A stretch of 49,510 nt of DNA from an uncultured Collinsella sp. (GTDB lineage: Bacteria > Actinomycetota > Coriobacteriia > Coriobacteriales > Coriobacteriaceae): positions 1-49,510 of the forward strand of contig CAKUFW010000006.1 in NCBI GenBank assembly GCA_934650975.1, written 5' to 3'. The notes under the pieces were generated by a model. It searched no databases and was not told where the DNA came from. It worked only from the letters and a program-made list of their open reading frames with translations. Both the position numbers and the translations under genes were made by a program. Every line of letters begins with the position of its first letter. The stretch's first letter is position 1. Positions 11,453 to 19,142 of the stretch are shown in pieces.

Positions 11453-11695
11453 GCCGCTCGCAATCTTTCAAAAGGTTTTGAACAAATAGTAGCTCACCGC
11501 GCAATGTTTCTCATCTTTCGACAAGTTTTCAAAACCTGTTGAAAACTTTGGAAAACGGACGAAAAGTTCTCAACATTTCCAACACGACCTGTTGAAAACT
11601 CGATGAAATTTCGTGAAAAGTTGCCTGCGGCCTCAAATGCAGGTTTTGCTTATGGGGGAACCGTGTACTCTTTGCAACCTTTTACCTTTGATTTC
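11453..11695. other. Putative oriC part 1: repeated DnaA-box-like motifs at the strand switch
   Basis: Transcription diverges here, leftward to dnaA and rightward to rpmH. The sequence is rich in TTTTCAA/TTGAAAA motifs: CCTGTTGAAAACT occurs at 11,535-11,547 and 11,588-11,600, and TTTCGACAAGTTTTCAA at 11,516-11,532. All recur in the dnaA-dnaN gap. The core TTTTCAACA differs from the textbook box TTATCCACA at two positions, so a species-specific box is assumed. Confidence 0.65.
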
Positions 11696-11725
11696 TTGAC
11701 ATTTGAACATTGATTTCCCTACAAT
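11696..11725 (+). promoter_or_regulatory. rpmH promoter
   Basis: TTGACA (11,696-11,701) and TACAAT (11,720-11,725) are spaced by 18 bp, in an AT-rich stretch about 70 bp before rpmH. The match to a housekeeping sigma-70 promoter is good. Confidence 0.7.
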
Positions 11726-11797
11726 CTTCAAGCTCACGTGTCTATATCTGCGTCCGCGTCCCCGCGGACACTCGAAATGCAGCAGGAGGAACTTAAG

Positions 11798-11932
11798 ATG
11801 AAGCGTACGTATCAGCCTAATAAGCGTAAGCGTGCCAAGACCCATGGCTTCCGTGCCCGTATGGCCACCAAGGGTGGTCGTGCCGTGCTCGCCCGTCGTC
11901 GCGCCAAGGGCCGCAAGCGTCTCACTGTCTAG
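11798..11932 (+). CDS. rpmH: Ribosomal protein bL34
   Basis: The 44-residue, highly basic protein [18 protein letters not shown]... is a classic bL34 and binds 23S rRNA in the large subunit. The reading frame is open further upstream, but AGGAGGA at 11,784-11,790 and the conserved MKRTYQPN start fix the ATG at 11,798. It heads the rpmH-rnpA-yidD-yidC-khpB cluster found next to many bacterial origins. Confidence 0.98.
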   Translation: MKRTYQPNKRKRAKTHGFRARMATKGGRAVLARRRAKGRKRLTV

Positions 11933-11952
11933 CAGCGATACACACATCTCGC

Positions 11953-12291
11953 ATGAAGACTATTAAGTCTCGGCAAGATTTCGAGCATGTGTTCAGTCAG
12001 GGGCGTCGTTTCAATCACCCTCTGATTCGAATGACCATATGTGAATCGGTTGGCGAAGGCGACTCCGGAAGGGTCGCCTTCGTTGGTGCTAAACGACTCG
12101 GTTGTGCTGTTGTGCGCAACCGATCTAAGCGTGTGATGCGCGAGGCCGCCCGCAGCTGTGGATTTCCCGTTGCGGGTTATGACATCATCTTGTTCGCGAC
12201 TCCCAAGACGAGGGTTTCCTCGCCGCAGGAGATGGACAAGGCATTGCGTTCGCTTATGAAACGCGCCGGCGTTGCCGGGGAGGAGCGATGA
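11953..12291 (+). CDS. rnpA: Ribonuclease P protein component
   Basis: The 112-residue basic protein helps the RNase P RNA bind and cleave pre-tRNA 5' leaders. The conserved RNR-type motif is seen in GCAVVRNRSKRVMREAAR, and the FVGAKRLG strand precedes it. It starts 20 bp after rpmH without a strong ribosome-binding site, so translation may be coupled to rpmH. Its TGA overlaps the ATG of yidD. Confidence 0.96.
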   Translation: MKTIKSRQDFEHVFSQGRRFNHPLIRMTICESVGEGDSGRVAFVGAKRLGCAVVRNRSKRVMREAARSCGFPVAGYDIILFATPKTRVSSPQEMDKALRSLMKRAGVAGEER

Positions 12292-12512
12292 GCAACCACG
12301 TTTTGCGACGTGTTGCCATCGCTCCTATTCGCATATATCAACAGGTTATTTCGCCCTTATTGCCTGACGCCTGCATTTATTACCCAACGTGCTCGCAATA
12401 CGCTATCCAGGCGATTGAGAAGTACGGTGTTTTGAGAGGCTGCTGGCTTGCCGTGAGGCGCATCGCTCGCTGCAATCCCCTGCACGTCGGCGGTTATGAC
12501 CCTGTGCCTTAG
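12288..12512 (+). CDS. yidD: Membrane protein insertion efficiency factor YidD
   Basis: The 74-residue protein has the YidD pattern: an amphipathic N-terminus IRIYQQVISPLLPD, then CIYYPTCSQYAIQAIEKYG with paired cysteines, and RCNPLHVGGYDPVP at the C-terminus. YidD helps YidC insert inner-membrane proteins. The start overlaps the rnpA stop (ATGA) and is preceded by GGGGAGGAG. Length and order are standard. Confidence 0.96.
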   Translation: MSNHVLRRVAIAPIRIYQQVISPLLPDACIYYPTCSQYAIQAIEKYGVLRGCWLAVRRIARCNPLHVGGYDPVP

Positions 12513-12541
12513 CGGGCACTCGCTATCGGAGGAAAACTTAC

Positions 12542-13312
12542 ATGTGGGATTGGATCGTTAACATCCTTTTCGAGCTGCTCAAGCTCATCCAGACCTTTGC
12601 GGTCGACTGGGGCCTGTCCATCATCATCCTGGTGGTCATCATCCGTCTGCTGCTGACGCCGCTTATGCTCAAGTCGACCAAGTCGACGGCTCGCATGCAG
12701 GTGCTGCAGCCCAAGATGCTCGAGATCCAGGAGCGTTACGCCGACGATCCCCAGCGTCAGGCCGAGGAGATGCAGAAGTTCTACAGCGAGAACAAGTTCA
12801 ACCCCATGGCTGGTTGTCTGCCGCTGTTGATCCAGATGCCTGTCCTGTTCGCCCTATTTACGTTGCTGCGCAACCTGCCGGACTATTTTAGCGACGGCAC
12901 GTTCTCGTTCTTCAATATCCTGCCCGACCTGACCACCACGCCGAGCGCTTCCTTTGCCGATGGCTTTATGGTTGCGCTGCCTGCGCTGGTTTGCCTGATT
13001 CTGTTCGCTGTCTTGACCCTGATTCCGCAGCTGTATATGTCTCGCAATCAGACTGGTCAGCAGGCCCAGAGCATGCGCATGATGGCCGTCGTCATGACCG
13101 TCATGATGCTTTGGATGGGCTGGAGCCTGCCCGTCGGCGTTCTGCTGTACTACGACGTGTCCTCTGCCTGGCAGGTTATCCAGCAGATCTTCGTGACGCA
13201 GAAGGTTATCGACAAGGCTAAGGCCGATGAGGAGGAGCGCCTCAAGAACGCTCCGCTGCAGGTCGAGGTAACCCGTCGCGAGAAGAAGCCGCGTCCGCAC
13301 AAGAAGAAGTAG
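12542..13312 (+). CDS. yidC: Membrane protein insertase YidC/OxaA
   Basis: The 256-residue Gram-positive-type insertase lacks the large periplasmic domain of the E. coli protein. Hydrophobic segments are near residues 20-40, 90-110, 135-160 and 175-205. NKFNPMAGCLPLLIQMPVLFALF is the conserved core (given in part: residues around 80-102). A basic tail rich in Lys/Arg, ending KKPRPHKKK, is typical for ribosome contact. GGAGGA precedes the ATG at 12,542. It sits between yidD and khpB. Confidence 0.96.
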   Translation: MWDWIVNILFELLKLIQTFAVDWGLSIIILVVIIRLLLTPLMLKSTKSTARMQVLQPKMLEIQERYADDPQRQAEEMQKFYSENKFNPMAGCLPLLIQMPVLFALFTLLRNLPDYFSDGTFSFFNILPDLTTTPSASFADGFMVALPALVCLILFAVLTLIPQLYMSRNQTGQQAQSMRMMAVVMTVMMLWMGWSLPVGVLLYYDVSSAWQVIQQIFVTQKVIDKAKADEEERLKNAPLQVEVTRREKKPRPHKKK

Positions 13313-13330
13313 TCGGGATATCAATCTTAT

Positions 13331-13342
13331 TTAGGTACCTAA
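13331..13342. repeat. Perfect 12-bp palindrome TTAGGTACCTAA, copy 1
   Basis: It lies in the yidC-khpB gap, just before the khpB ribosome-binding site. An identical palindrome is at 16,837-16,848. It could be an operator; nothing else in the sequence defines its role. Confidence 0.6.
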
Positions 13343-13357
13343 CTTTTGGAGTACGTT

Positions 13358-13927
13358 ATGTCTGAAGAGATCATCGAGGATATGCTTGAGGAGGTTGCCC
13401 CGCAGATTGCGGGCGATTATCCCGAGATTGCACAGCGCTACAAGGCCGGTGAAGAGCTGACCGATGAGGAGCTCGACACCATTGCCGATGTTGCGATTTC
13501 CATTCTGCGTTCCATCCTTTCGCACTTCGATGCCGCCAACTCTCCTATTGATGAGTACGAGGGCGACGAGGGTGAGCTGATTTTGGATGTTACGGCTCCT
13601 GATCTTGCTGTTCTCATTGGCCGCCATGGTCGTACCCTTGATGCCCTTCAGGTTATGTTCTCTTTGCTGGTGAGCCGCAAGCTTGGCTTTAGGTATCCGG
13701 TTGTGGTTGACGTTGAGGGCTACAAGAGCCGTCGTCAGGACAAGGTTGCCTCTATGGCTCAGTCTGCCGCCGAGCGTGCTATCCGTACTCATAAGAGTGT
13801 TTCGCTTCCGCCCATGAATGCCTATGAGCGCCGACTGGTTCATATTGCACTTCGTGGCAATGATGCCGTCGATACCCATTCTGAGGGTTCTGACCCTGAT
13901 CGCCATGTGGTGATTGTTGCTCGATAA
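13358..13927 (+). CDS. khpB: RNA-binding protein KhpB (Jag), KH and R3H domains
   Basis: The 189-residue protein has a KH domain at about residues 70-140 with LIGRHGRTLDALQ, the GxxG-type RNA-binding loop, and an R3H domain near 150-185 with NAYERRLVHIAL. The N-terminal Jag-N domain of Firmicutes is absent; instead an acidic helix-rich segment is present, as is usual in actinobacteria. A TTG four codons upstream is in frame, but GGAG at 13,348-13,351 favours the ATG at 13,358. It ends the rpmH cluster, followed by a strong terminator. Confidence 0.93.
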   Translation: MSEEIIEDMLEEVAPQIAGDYPEIAQRYKAGEELTDEELDTIADVAISILRSILSHFDAANSPIDEYEGDEGELILDVTAPDLAVLIGRHGRTLDALQVMFSLLVSRKLGFRYPVVVDVEGYKSRRQDKVASMAQSAAERAIRTHKSVSLPPMNAYERRLVHIALRGNDAVDTHSEGSDPDRHVVIVAR

Positions 13928-13947
13928 TCTACTCGAGCTTATGCTAA

Positions 13948-13979
13948 GGGGGGCGTGGTTTCCACGTCCCCCTTTTTTT
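13948..13979 (+). terminator. Rho-independent terminator after khpB
   Basis: An 11-bp stem, GGGGGGCGTGG at 13,948-13,958 against CCACGTCCCCC at 13,962-13,972, has a 3-nt loop and seven T. Confidence 0.93.
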
Positions 13980-14025
13980 GTCAAAAGTTCTCGATACACT
14001 GATTTTTGTCAGAAAGGAGCTTCTG

Positions 14026-14763
14026 TTGTTTGTACTTACAGATCTGCAGGCTGACGAGATGCTGAGTCGTCTAACCTCCTATTGCAAAGAGTATTCCTTG
14101 AGCGTAACTGATGCTGAGCTAAGGAAATGTATTCAGCATTTGGATTTGGTTCTGGAAACAAATAAGACAACCAATCTCACCCGTATTCTTAACGTAGAAG
14201 ATGCTGCGGTACTTCATATCCTCGACTCACTTGTCTTGCTCCCTTATATCAATAAGGCTCCTGAGGGAGCTTTGCTCGATATGGGAACAGGTGCAGGCTT
14301 CCCTGGTATTCCATTAACGATAACCACGCATCGTAAGGCTACTTATATTGATTCTGTTGGCAAGAAGGTCGATGCTGTAAATTCTTTTGTTCATGCTCTT
14401 GGATTGAAATGTGGTCATGCAGTTCATGATCGCCTTGAAGAATATGCTCGAAGCCATAAGAAGCAGTTCTCTGTCGTAACCGCCCGAGCATTGGCCCCTC
14501 TTCCAATTCTTGGTGAGTATGCGGCTCCGTATCTCAAGGATGGAGGGTTATTTGTTATCACGAAGGGCAATCCATCGGATGAGGAGCTTGCTTCCGGCAT
14601 GTCTGCAGCTAAGATCTGCGGCTTCACTTTGCTTCTGAATGACGCAATAGATTTGCCTGAGGGCTTGGGCCACAGGGAGTTCATTGTTCTTAAGAAGAGT
14701 CATCCAGCATCCGTTTCATTGCCTCGTGCAAATGGCATGGCAAAGAAGAATCCGCTTGCCTAG
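14026..14763 (+). CDS. rsmG: 16S rRNA (guanine527-N7)-methyltransferase RsmG
   Basis: The 245-residue SAM-dependent methyltransferase modifies G527 of 16S rRNA. The SAM-binding motif is LLDMGTGAGFPGIPL, and ARALAPLPILGEYA is the conserved later block. The frame is open from 13,978, but that would run through the terminator. AAAGGAG at 14,013-14,019 places the start at TTG 14,026. Its codons are visibly more AT-rich than those of genes outside the rsmG-parB block. rsmG next to parAB at the origin is common. Confidence 0.94.
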   Translation: MFVLTDLQADEMLSRLTSYCKEYSLSVTDAELRKCIQHLDLVLETNKTTNLTRILNVEDAAVLHILDSLVLLPYINKAPEGALLDMGTGAGFPGIPLTITTHRKATYIDSVGKKVDAVNSFVHALGLKCGHAVHDRLEEYARSHKKQFSVVTARALAPLPILGEYAAPYLKDGGLFVITKGNPSDEELASGMSAAKICGFTLLLNDAIDLPEGLGHREFIVLKKSHPASVSLPRANGMAKKNPLA

Positions 14764-14764
14764 A

Positions 14765-14858
14765 TGTTTCACGTGAAACATAATGGTTGTTAGCAACTTG
14801 CAGTGTTTCACGTGAAACAAGGCGGTTGATATCGAATCGGAATGTTTCACGTGAAACA
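14765..14858. promoter_or_regulatory. parS: parS cluster: three perfect ParB-binding sites
   Basis: TGTTTCACGTGAAACA occurs exactly at 14,765-14,780, 14,804-14,819 and 14,843-14,858. The start-to-start spacing is 39 bp both times. This is the universal chromosomal parS sequence, placed between rsmG and parA. ParB would load here and spread. Confidence 0.97.
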
Positions 14859-14897
14859 TCCTCCGTTTGACAGCTTTAATACACACCAGGAGGGACC

Positions 14898-15698
14898 GTG
14901 GGATTTCGCGACGTTAAGCGTTCGAAGAGCGCAAAAGACACGCGTATCATTGCAATCATCAACCAAAAAGGTGGCGTCGGTAAGTCAACGACGGCTGTAA
15001 ACCTTGCAGCAGCACTGGGTGAGCAGGGTCGCAAGACACTGATTGTTGATTTTGATCCGCAGGGAAACAGCACCAGCGGATTTGGAATTGAAAAGGAAGA
15101 CCTTCAACACTGTATCTATGATGCATTGTTGAATGATGTGCCGGCAGAATCGCTTGTTCTTGATACAAATTGCAAAAAGGTATTCGTTATTCCGGCAACA
15201 ATTCAACTTGCAGGCGCCGAAATTGAGCTCGTAAGCGCAATTGCTCGTGAAACTCGCCTTAAAGATTTACTTGAGCCGATTCAGGACGAGTTCGATTTTA
15301 TTTTCATTGACTGTCCCCCTTCGCTCGGTCTGCTTACAATCAACGCTTTGACTGCAGCGGACAGCGTTTTGATTCCGATCCAGTGCGAGTATTACGCACT
15401 CGAGGGAGTTACGAAGCTGCTTGAGTCAATGAAGATGGTCAAATCACGTCTGAACAAGGGTTTAGACACCTATGGCGTGCTTATGACCATGTATGACTCG
15501 CGTACTTCCCTGTCGAATCAGGTTGTTGAGGAGGTTCAATCGTACTTTGGTGATAAGGCGTTTAAGACGCTGATCCCTCGTACGGTTAAAATCTCCGAAG
15601 CTCCGTCTTTTGGAGAACCGGTAATTACCTATGCGCCTCAAAATAAGGGTGCAAAAGCGTATATGAACCTTGCAAAAGAGGTGATCAAGCGTGCCTAG
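14898..15698 (+). CDS. parA: Chromosome partitioning ATPase ParA (Soj)
   Basis: The 266-residue deviant-Walker ATPase drives origin segregation with ParB-parS. The motif INQKGGVGKSTTAVNLA is the deviant Walker A; Walker B is FIFIDCPPSLG, and DFDPQGNSTSGFG is the A' motif. GTG at 14,898 is the start, with AGGAGGG just upstream. The N-terminal stretch of about 15 residues is basic. The stop overlaps the parB start by 8 bp. Confidence 0.97.
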   Translation: MGFRDVKRSKSAKDTRIIAIINQKGGVGKSTTAVNLAAALGEQGRKTLIVDFDPQGNSTSGFGIEKEDLQHCIYDALLNDVPAESLVLDTNCKKVFVIPATIQLAGAEIELVSAIARETRLKDLLEPIQDEFDFIFIDCPPSLGLLTINALTAADSVLIPIQCEYYALEGVTKLLESMKMVKSRLNKGLDTYGVLMTMYDSRTSLSNQVVEEVQSYFGDKAFKTLIPRTVKISEAPSFGEPVITYAPQNKGAKAYMNLAKEVIKRA

Positions 15699-16596
15699 TG
15701 CAAAGAAACGTGGCGGATTGGGACGTGGACTTAATGCTTTGGTCTCAGAGGCCGAGTATGAGACAGGTGGTTCTGCCGCATCGGCTTCAAATGCCGCATC
15801 TGAAACAAAACTGCCGATTGAGGATATCGTTCCCAACCCTAATCAGCCGCGAATTCACTTTAACGAAACTGAACTTCGCGAGTTGAGCGAGTCAATCCAA
15901 GAACATGGCGTTTTGCAGCCGCTTTTGGTTCGCAAACATGGAAACGGCTATGAGATTATCGCGGGTGAGCGTCGTTACCAGGCGTCAAAGCTTGCTGGTC
16001 TTGAAGAACTGCCTGTCATCATTAAGGAAGTTAATGATGAGGAAATGCTTGCTCTTGCTCTTATCGAAAATCTTCAGCGTTCTGATTTGAATCCCGTCGA
16101 AGAGGCGAAGGGTTATCGTCAACTCATTGATGCCAGCGGCATGACGCAGGAGGCGTTATCAAAGGCTGTCAGTAAGTCTCGTTCTGCAATTACAAATTCA
16201 CTTCGTTTGCTAGATCTTCCAGAAGTCGTACAGCAGATGATTTTCGAAGGCAAGCTTACTGCGGGCCATGCGAGAGCGATTCTTGCCGTTCCATATGAAG
16301 ATGCAAGGATTCGACTTGCTGAGAAGGTTGTCGCAGAAGGTCTTTCCGTTAGAGCGACAGAAAATCTTGCTCCGTTGTTTTCTGCCGGAGAGACGCCAAG
16401 GACTCCGAGGCCAGCAACACCTCAGTCATTCAAAAAGGCTGCTCGAGTACTTCGTCAAGTATTTAACACGAATGTACGTGTGAAGAGCTCGCGTGGCAAG
16501 AACAAAATTGAAATCGAGTTCAAGGACGAGGAAGAGCTCTCACGCATTCTTGGCGAAATGGTTCAATTTGGGCAGGAGGATCAGGATGAAGAATAA
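15691..16596 (+). CDS. parB: Chromosome partitioning protein ParB (Spo0J)
   Basis: The 301-residue CTPase clamp binds the parS sites upstream of parA. The N-terminal CTP-binding region has IVPNPNQPR, the GERRYQASKLAGL box and ENLQRSDLNPVEEAKGY. The central helix-turn-helix is MTQEALSKAVSKSRSAITNSLRLL. The C-terminal dimerisation part has KNKIEIEFKDEEEL. The GTG start at 15,691 overlaps parA. Confidence 0.97.
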   Translation: MPSAKKRGGLGRGLNALVSEAEYETGGSAASASNAASETKLPIEDIVPNPNQPRIHFNETELRELSESIQEHGVLQPLLVRKHGNGYEIIAGERRYQASKLAGLEELPVIIKEVNDEEMLALALIENLQRSDLNPVEEAKGYRQLIDASGMTQEALSKAVSKSRSAITNSLRLLDLPEVVQQMIFEGKLTAGHARAILAVPYEDARIRLAEKVVAEGLSVRATENLAPLFSAGETPRTPRPATPQSFKKAARVLRQVFNTNVRVKSSRGKNKIEIEFKDEEELSRILGEMVQFGQEDQDEE

Positions 16597-16840
16597 GATT
16601 CTCGCGGCCATTGCGTTGGCAACCACCGTTGCGGCTGGTGCTTTTGCGGGGTATAAGCTTGCGACAGATGATGAACTCCGCGGTCGACTGCTGCGCGGAG
16701 CTCAGGATATCGTCGATACATCTAAAAAGAAAATGGATGTGATGACCGAAGATGTCGCTATGCGCACTGCTCAGGTGACTAAAAATCCCAAGATTAACCA
16801 AGATTGGGTTAACCATCAGTGGGAAAATGTTGGTTATTAG
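16586..16840 (+). CDS. Small membrane-anchored protein, YtxH-like
   Basis: The 84-residue protein has one N-terminal membrane segment (ILAAIALATTVAAGAFAGYK) and then a charged helical tail with LRGRLLRGAQDIVDTSKKKMD, which resembles YtxH-type small proteins. The ATG at 16,586 lies inside the end of parB (11-bp overlap), with AGGAGG just upstream. A longer reading from 16,493 would overlap parB much further and has no such site. The function is unknown; the overlap implies expression with parAB. Confidence 0.8.
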   Translation: MKNKILAAIALATTVAAGAFAGYKLATDDELRGRLLRGAQDIVDTSKKKMDVMTEDVAMRTAQVTKNPKINQDWVNHQWENVGY

Positions 16841-16848
16841 GTACCTAA
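16837..16848. repeat. Perfect 12-bp palindrome TTAGGTACCTAA, copy 2
   Basis: It contains the TAG stop of the small membrane protein gene. It is identical to copy 1 at 13,331. Confidence 0.6.
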
Positions 16849-16867
16849 CAATTACTTGCCTGTTTTG

Positions 16868-16911
16868 AAGGGGTCCTTGTCTCATGTATCAGACAAGGAC
16901 CCCTTATTTTG
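16868..16911 (+). terminator. Strong hairpin terminator after the par operon
   Basis: A perfect 15-bp stem, AAGGGGTCCTTGTCT at 16,868 against AGACAAGGACCCCTT ending at 16,905, is followed by ATTTTGG. A strong stem with a modest T-run. Confidence 0.85.
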
Positions 16912-16960
16912 GCTAAAAAACTAAGCTCACGTAAATCAAATCCATTAGTATGAAAACAAA

Positions 16961-16999
16961 TGAAACAGCCCCGGTTGCATTATCTGCAACTGGGGCTGT
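16961..16999 (-). terminator. Hairpin terminator after rlmN
   Basis: A 15-bp stem with one G-T pair spans 16,965-16,999 and is followed on the minus strand by the T-rich TTTCATTTGTTTT. Confidence 0.75.
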
Positions 17000-17003
17000 C
17001 GGA

Positions 17004-17019
17004 TGTTTCACATGAAACG
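17004..17019. promoter_or_regulatory. parS-like site between parAB and rlmN
   Basis: TGTTTCACATGAAACG matches parS at 14 of 16 bases, with a transition at the central dyad and another at the last base. ParB binding is not certain. Confidence 0.45.
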
Positions 17020-17038
17020 GTATGGGGCACAGACTCCC

Positions 17039-18091
17039 CTATGCGTTCTTCTGAACCTTGAAACGTTGCTTCAGCTGACCGCAGGCGGCATCAATATCAT
17101 TGCCGCGAGAATTACGGATCGTGGTCTCAATGCCACGAGACTCAAGGCGGCGCTGAAGATCCTCGACCTTATGAATCGGAGAAGGCTTGAGCGGGCTGCC
17201 CTCGATGTCGTTAAGCTGAATCAGGTTAACGTGGCACAGCGTCCCCTCGCAGAAGTCGCAAAGTGCCTGCATCTCGGGGTTCGTATCGTTGACGCCTTCG
17301 ATCATGGCGTACTCATAGGTCGGGCGGCGGCCAGTCTTCTCGGTGTAGAGCTGCAGCGCCTCATGAAGGCGCAGGAGTGTGTACTTCTTGACGCCAGGCA
17401 TAATTTTGTTGCGCGTGGACTGGATGGCGGAATGCAGGGAAACGGCAAGCGTGAATTGCTCGGGGATGTCGGCAAATTTGCGAATACCGGGAATAACGCC
17501 GCTGGTAGAGACGGTGAGGTGACGGGCGCCGATACCGATGCCATCGGGGTCGTTGAGGATTCGCAACGCCTTGAGAACCTCGTCGTAGTTGGCAAACGGC
17601 TCGCCCTGGCCCATGAAGACAACGCTCGTGGCCCGCTCGCCAAAGTCGTTGGATACATGAAGCACCTGGTCGACGATCTCTTGAGCGGTCAGCGAGCGCT
17701 TGAGGCCGTTAAGGCCGGTGGCGCAAAAGGCGCAGCCCATGCCACAGCCTGCCTGGGTGGAAACGCAGACGGAAAGCTTGTTACGACGGGGCATACCGAC
17801 AGTCTCGACGGAAATGCCGTCGTGGTACTCGAGCAGATACTTGCGAGAGCCATCTTTGGAAACCTGCTTGGTGAGCTCGGTCGGCGTATCAAAGGCAAAG
17901 GCCTCTTTAAGCTGCTCGCGGAAAGCCTTGGGAAGGTTGGTCATATCATCAAACGAACAAACGTTCTTCTCAAAGACCCATTCGATAAGTTGCTTGGCGC
18001 GGAAAGCGGGCTGGCCAAGTTCTGCCACGAGCTCGCGAATATCGTTTTGGCTCAAGTCGCGAATGTCCTGAGATTTAGTCCTGGGATTCAT
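17039..18091 (-). CDS. rlmN: Dual-specificity 23S rRNA/tRNA (adenine-C2) methyltransferase RlmN
   Basis: The 350-residue radical-SAM enzyme methylates C2 of A2503 in 23S rRNA and A37 in some tRNAs. The radical-SAM cysteines are in STQAGCGMGCAFCATG (C116, C120, C123). The C-terminal cysteine in the DIDAACGQL region corresponds to the methyl-carrying residue. The N-terminal AFRAKQLIEWVF helix and the VVFMGQGEP motif are family hallmarks. No Cfr-specific feature is seen, and RlmN is the simpler call. The gene is divergent from ddl. Confidence 0.96.
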   Translation of the reverse strand: MNPRTKSQDIRDLSQNDIRELVAELGQPAFRAKQLIEWVFEKNVCSFDDMTNLPKAFREQLKEAFAFDTPTELTKQVSKDGSRKYLLEYHDGISVETVGMPRRNKLSVCVSTQAGCGMGCAFCATGLNGLKRSLTAQEIVDQVLHVSNDFGERATSVVFMGQGEPFANYDEVLKALRILNDPDGIGIGARHLTVSTSGVIPGIRKFADIPEQFTLAVSLHSAIQSTRNKIMPGVKKYTLLRLHEALQLYTEKTGRRPTYEYAMIEGVNDTNPEMQALCDFCEGTLCHVNLIQLNDIEGSPLKPSPIHKVEDLQRRLESRGIETTIRNSRGNDIDAACGQLKQRFKVQKNA

Positions 18092-18106
18092 GGAAGCCTT
18101 TCGATT

Positions 18107-18136
18107 TTGGGGAAACGTAGAGGGTATCGCTACAAT
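18107..18136 (+). promoter_or_regulatory. Possible ddl promoter
   Basis: TTGGGG (18,107-18,112), an 18-bp spacer and TACAAT (18,131-18,136) lie in the 85-bp rlmN-ddl divergent gap. Confidence 0.45.
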
Positions 18137-18176
18137 ATGGTATCAGCTGCAGAAATTATAGAGGAGGAGTCTGCCC

Positions 18177-19142
18177 ATGCCGGGTAAAAGCCTAGAGAAC
18201 ATGCACGTAGCGGTCTTGGCGGGCGGTCATTCCGCTGAGCGCGAGATCTCGCTCAATTCGGGAAAGAACGTCGTGGCGGCCCTGAAGGAGGCCGGCTACA
18301 CTTCGGTGAAGCTGCTCGACACGGCTGCCGATGATTTTATGGTAACCATGGCGACCGGTGGTTTTGACGTGGCATTTATCGCCATGCACGGTGCCGGCGG
18401 TGAGGATGGTGCCATGCAGGGTGCCATGGAGACCCTGGGTATCCCCTACACGGCCTCGGGCGTGCTCGCGAGCGCCTGCGGTGCCGACAAGGAGGTCTCG
18501 AAGCTCCTGTACGCCAAGGCGGGCATTCCCATTGCCCCCGGCCTTGCGCTCGAAGTGGGCGATGAAGTCGATATCGATCGTATCGTCGAGGTTTGTGGCG
18601 AGCGCTGCTTTGTGAAGCCGGCCGTTAACGGCTCCAGCTATGGCATCTCCCTGGTCCACGAGCCCTCCGAGCTGCCCGCGGCTATTGCCAAGGCGTTTGA
18701 GTTTGGCGACAAAGTACTGGTCGAGAAGTGCATCGAGGGTACCGAGATCACCGTCGGCGTATACGGCGAGGATGACGTGCGTGCTCTGCCGATTGTCGAG
18801 ATCCGTAAGCCCGAGGACTGCGAGTTCTACGATCTGGACGTGAAGTATGTCGACCCTACGGACATCCATCGCATTCCGGCGCAGATTTCGCCCGAGAACT
18901 ACGCTCGTGCCCAGGAGCTTGCCTGCGCTGCCCATAAGGCACTCGGCTGCCTGGGTATCTCGCGCAGCGACTTTATCGTGAGCGAGGACGGCCCCGTTAT
19001 CCTCGAGACCAACACGATTCCCGGCATGACCGATGCGTCGCTGTATCCGGATGAGATCCGCCACACCGACGACATGACGTTCCCGCAAGTCTGCGACAGC
19101 CTGATTCGTATGGGCCTCCGTCGAGCGGGCGTTGCATGCTAA
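18177..19142 (+). CDS. ddl: D-alanine-D-alanine ligase
   Basis: The 321-residue ATP-grasp enzyme makes D-Ala-D-Ala for peptidoglycan. Domain landmarks are VLAGGHSAEREISLNSG, the serine loop MHGAGGEDGAMQG, FVKPAVNGSSYGIS and the metal-binding end VILETNTIPGMTDASLYP. The ATG at 18,177 has GAGGAGG upstream; MHVAVLAGG eight codons later is a less likely start. The stop overlaps the dinG start (ATGCTAA), so the pair is translationally coupled. Confidence 0.96.
   Translation: MPGKSLENMHVAVLAGGHSAEREISLNSGKNVVAALKEAGYTSVKLLDTAADDFMVTMATGGFDVAFIAMHGAGGEDGAMQGAMETLGIPYTASGVLASACGADKEVSKLLYAKAGIPIAPGLALEVGDEVDIDRIVEVCGERCFVKPAVNGSSYGISLVHEPSELPAAIAKAFEFGDKVLVEKCIEGTEITVGVYGEDDVRALPIVEIRKPEDCEFYDLDVKYVDPTDIHRIPAQISPENYARAQELACAAHKALGCLGISRSDFIVSEDGPVILETNTIPGMTDASLYPDEIRHTDDMTFPQVCDSLIRMGLRRAGVAC

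Noticed and set aside
13978..14025. Longer RsmG N-terminus from 13,978
   Set aside because: It would start inside the terminator T-run; AAAGGAG places the start at 14,026.
17039..18091. Cfr-type resistance methyltransferase
   Set aside because: Motifs and chromosomal setting fit RlmN and nothing specific to Cfr is seen.
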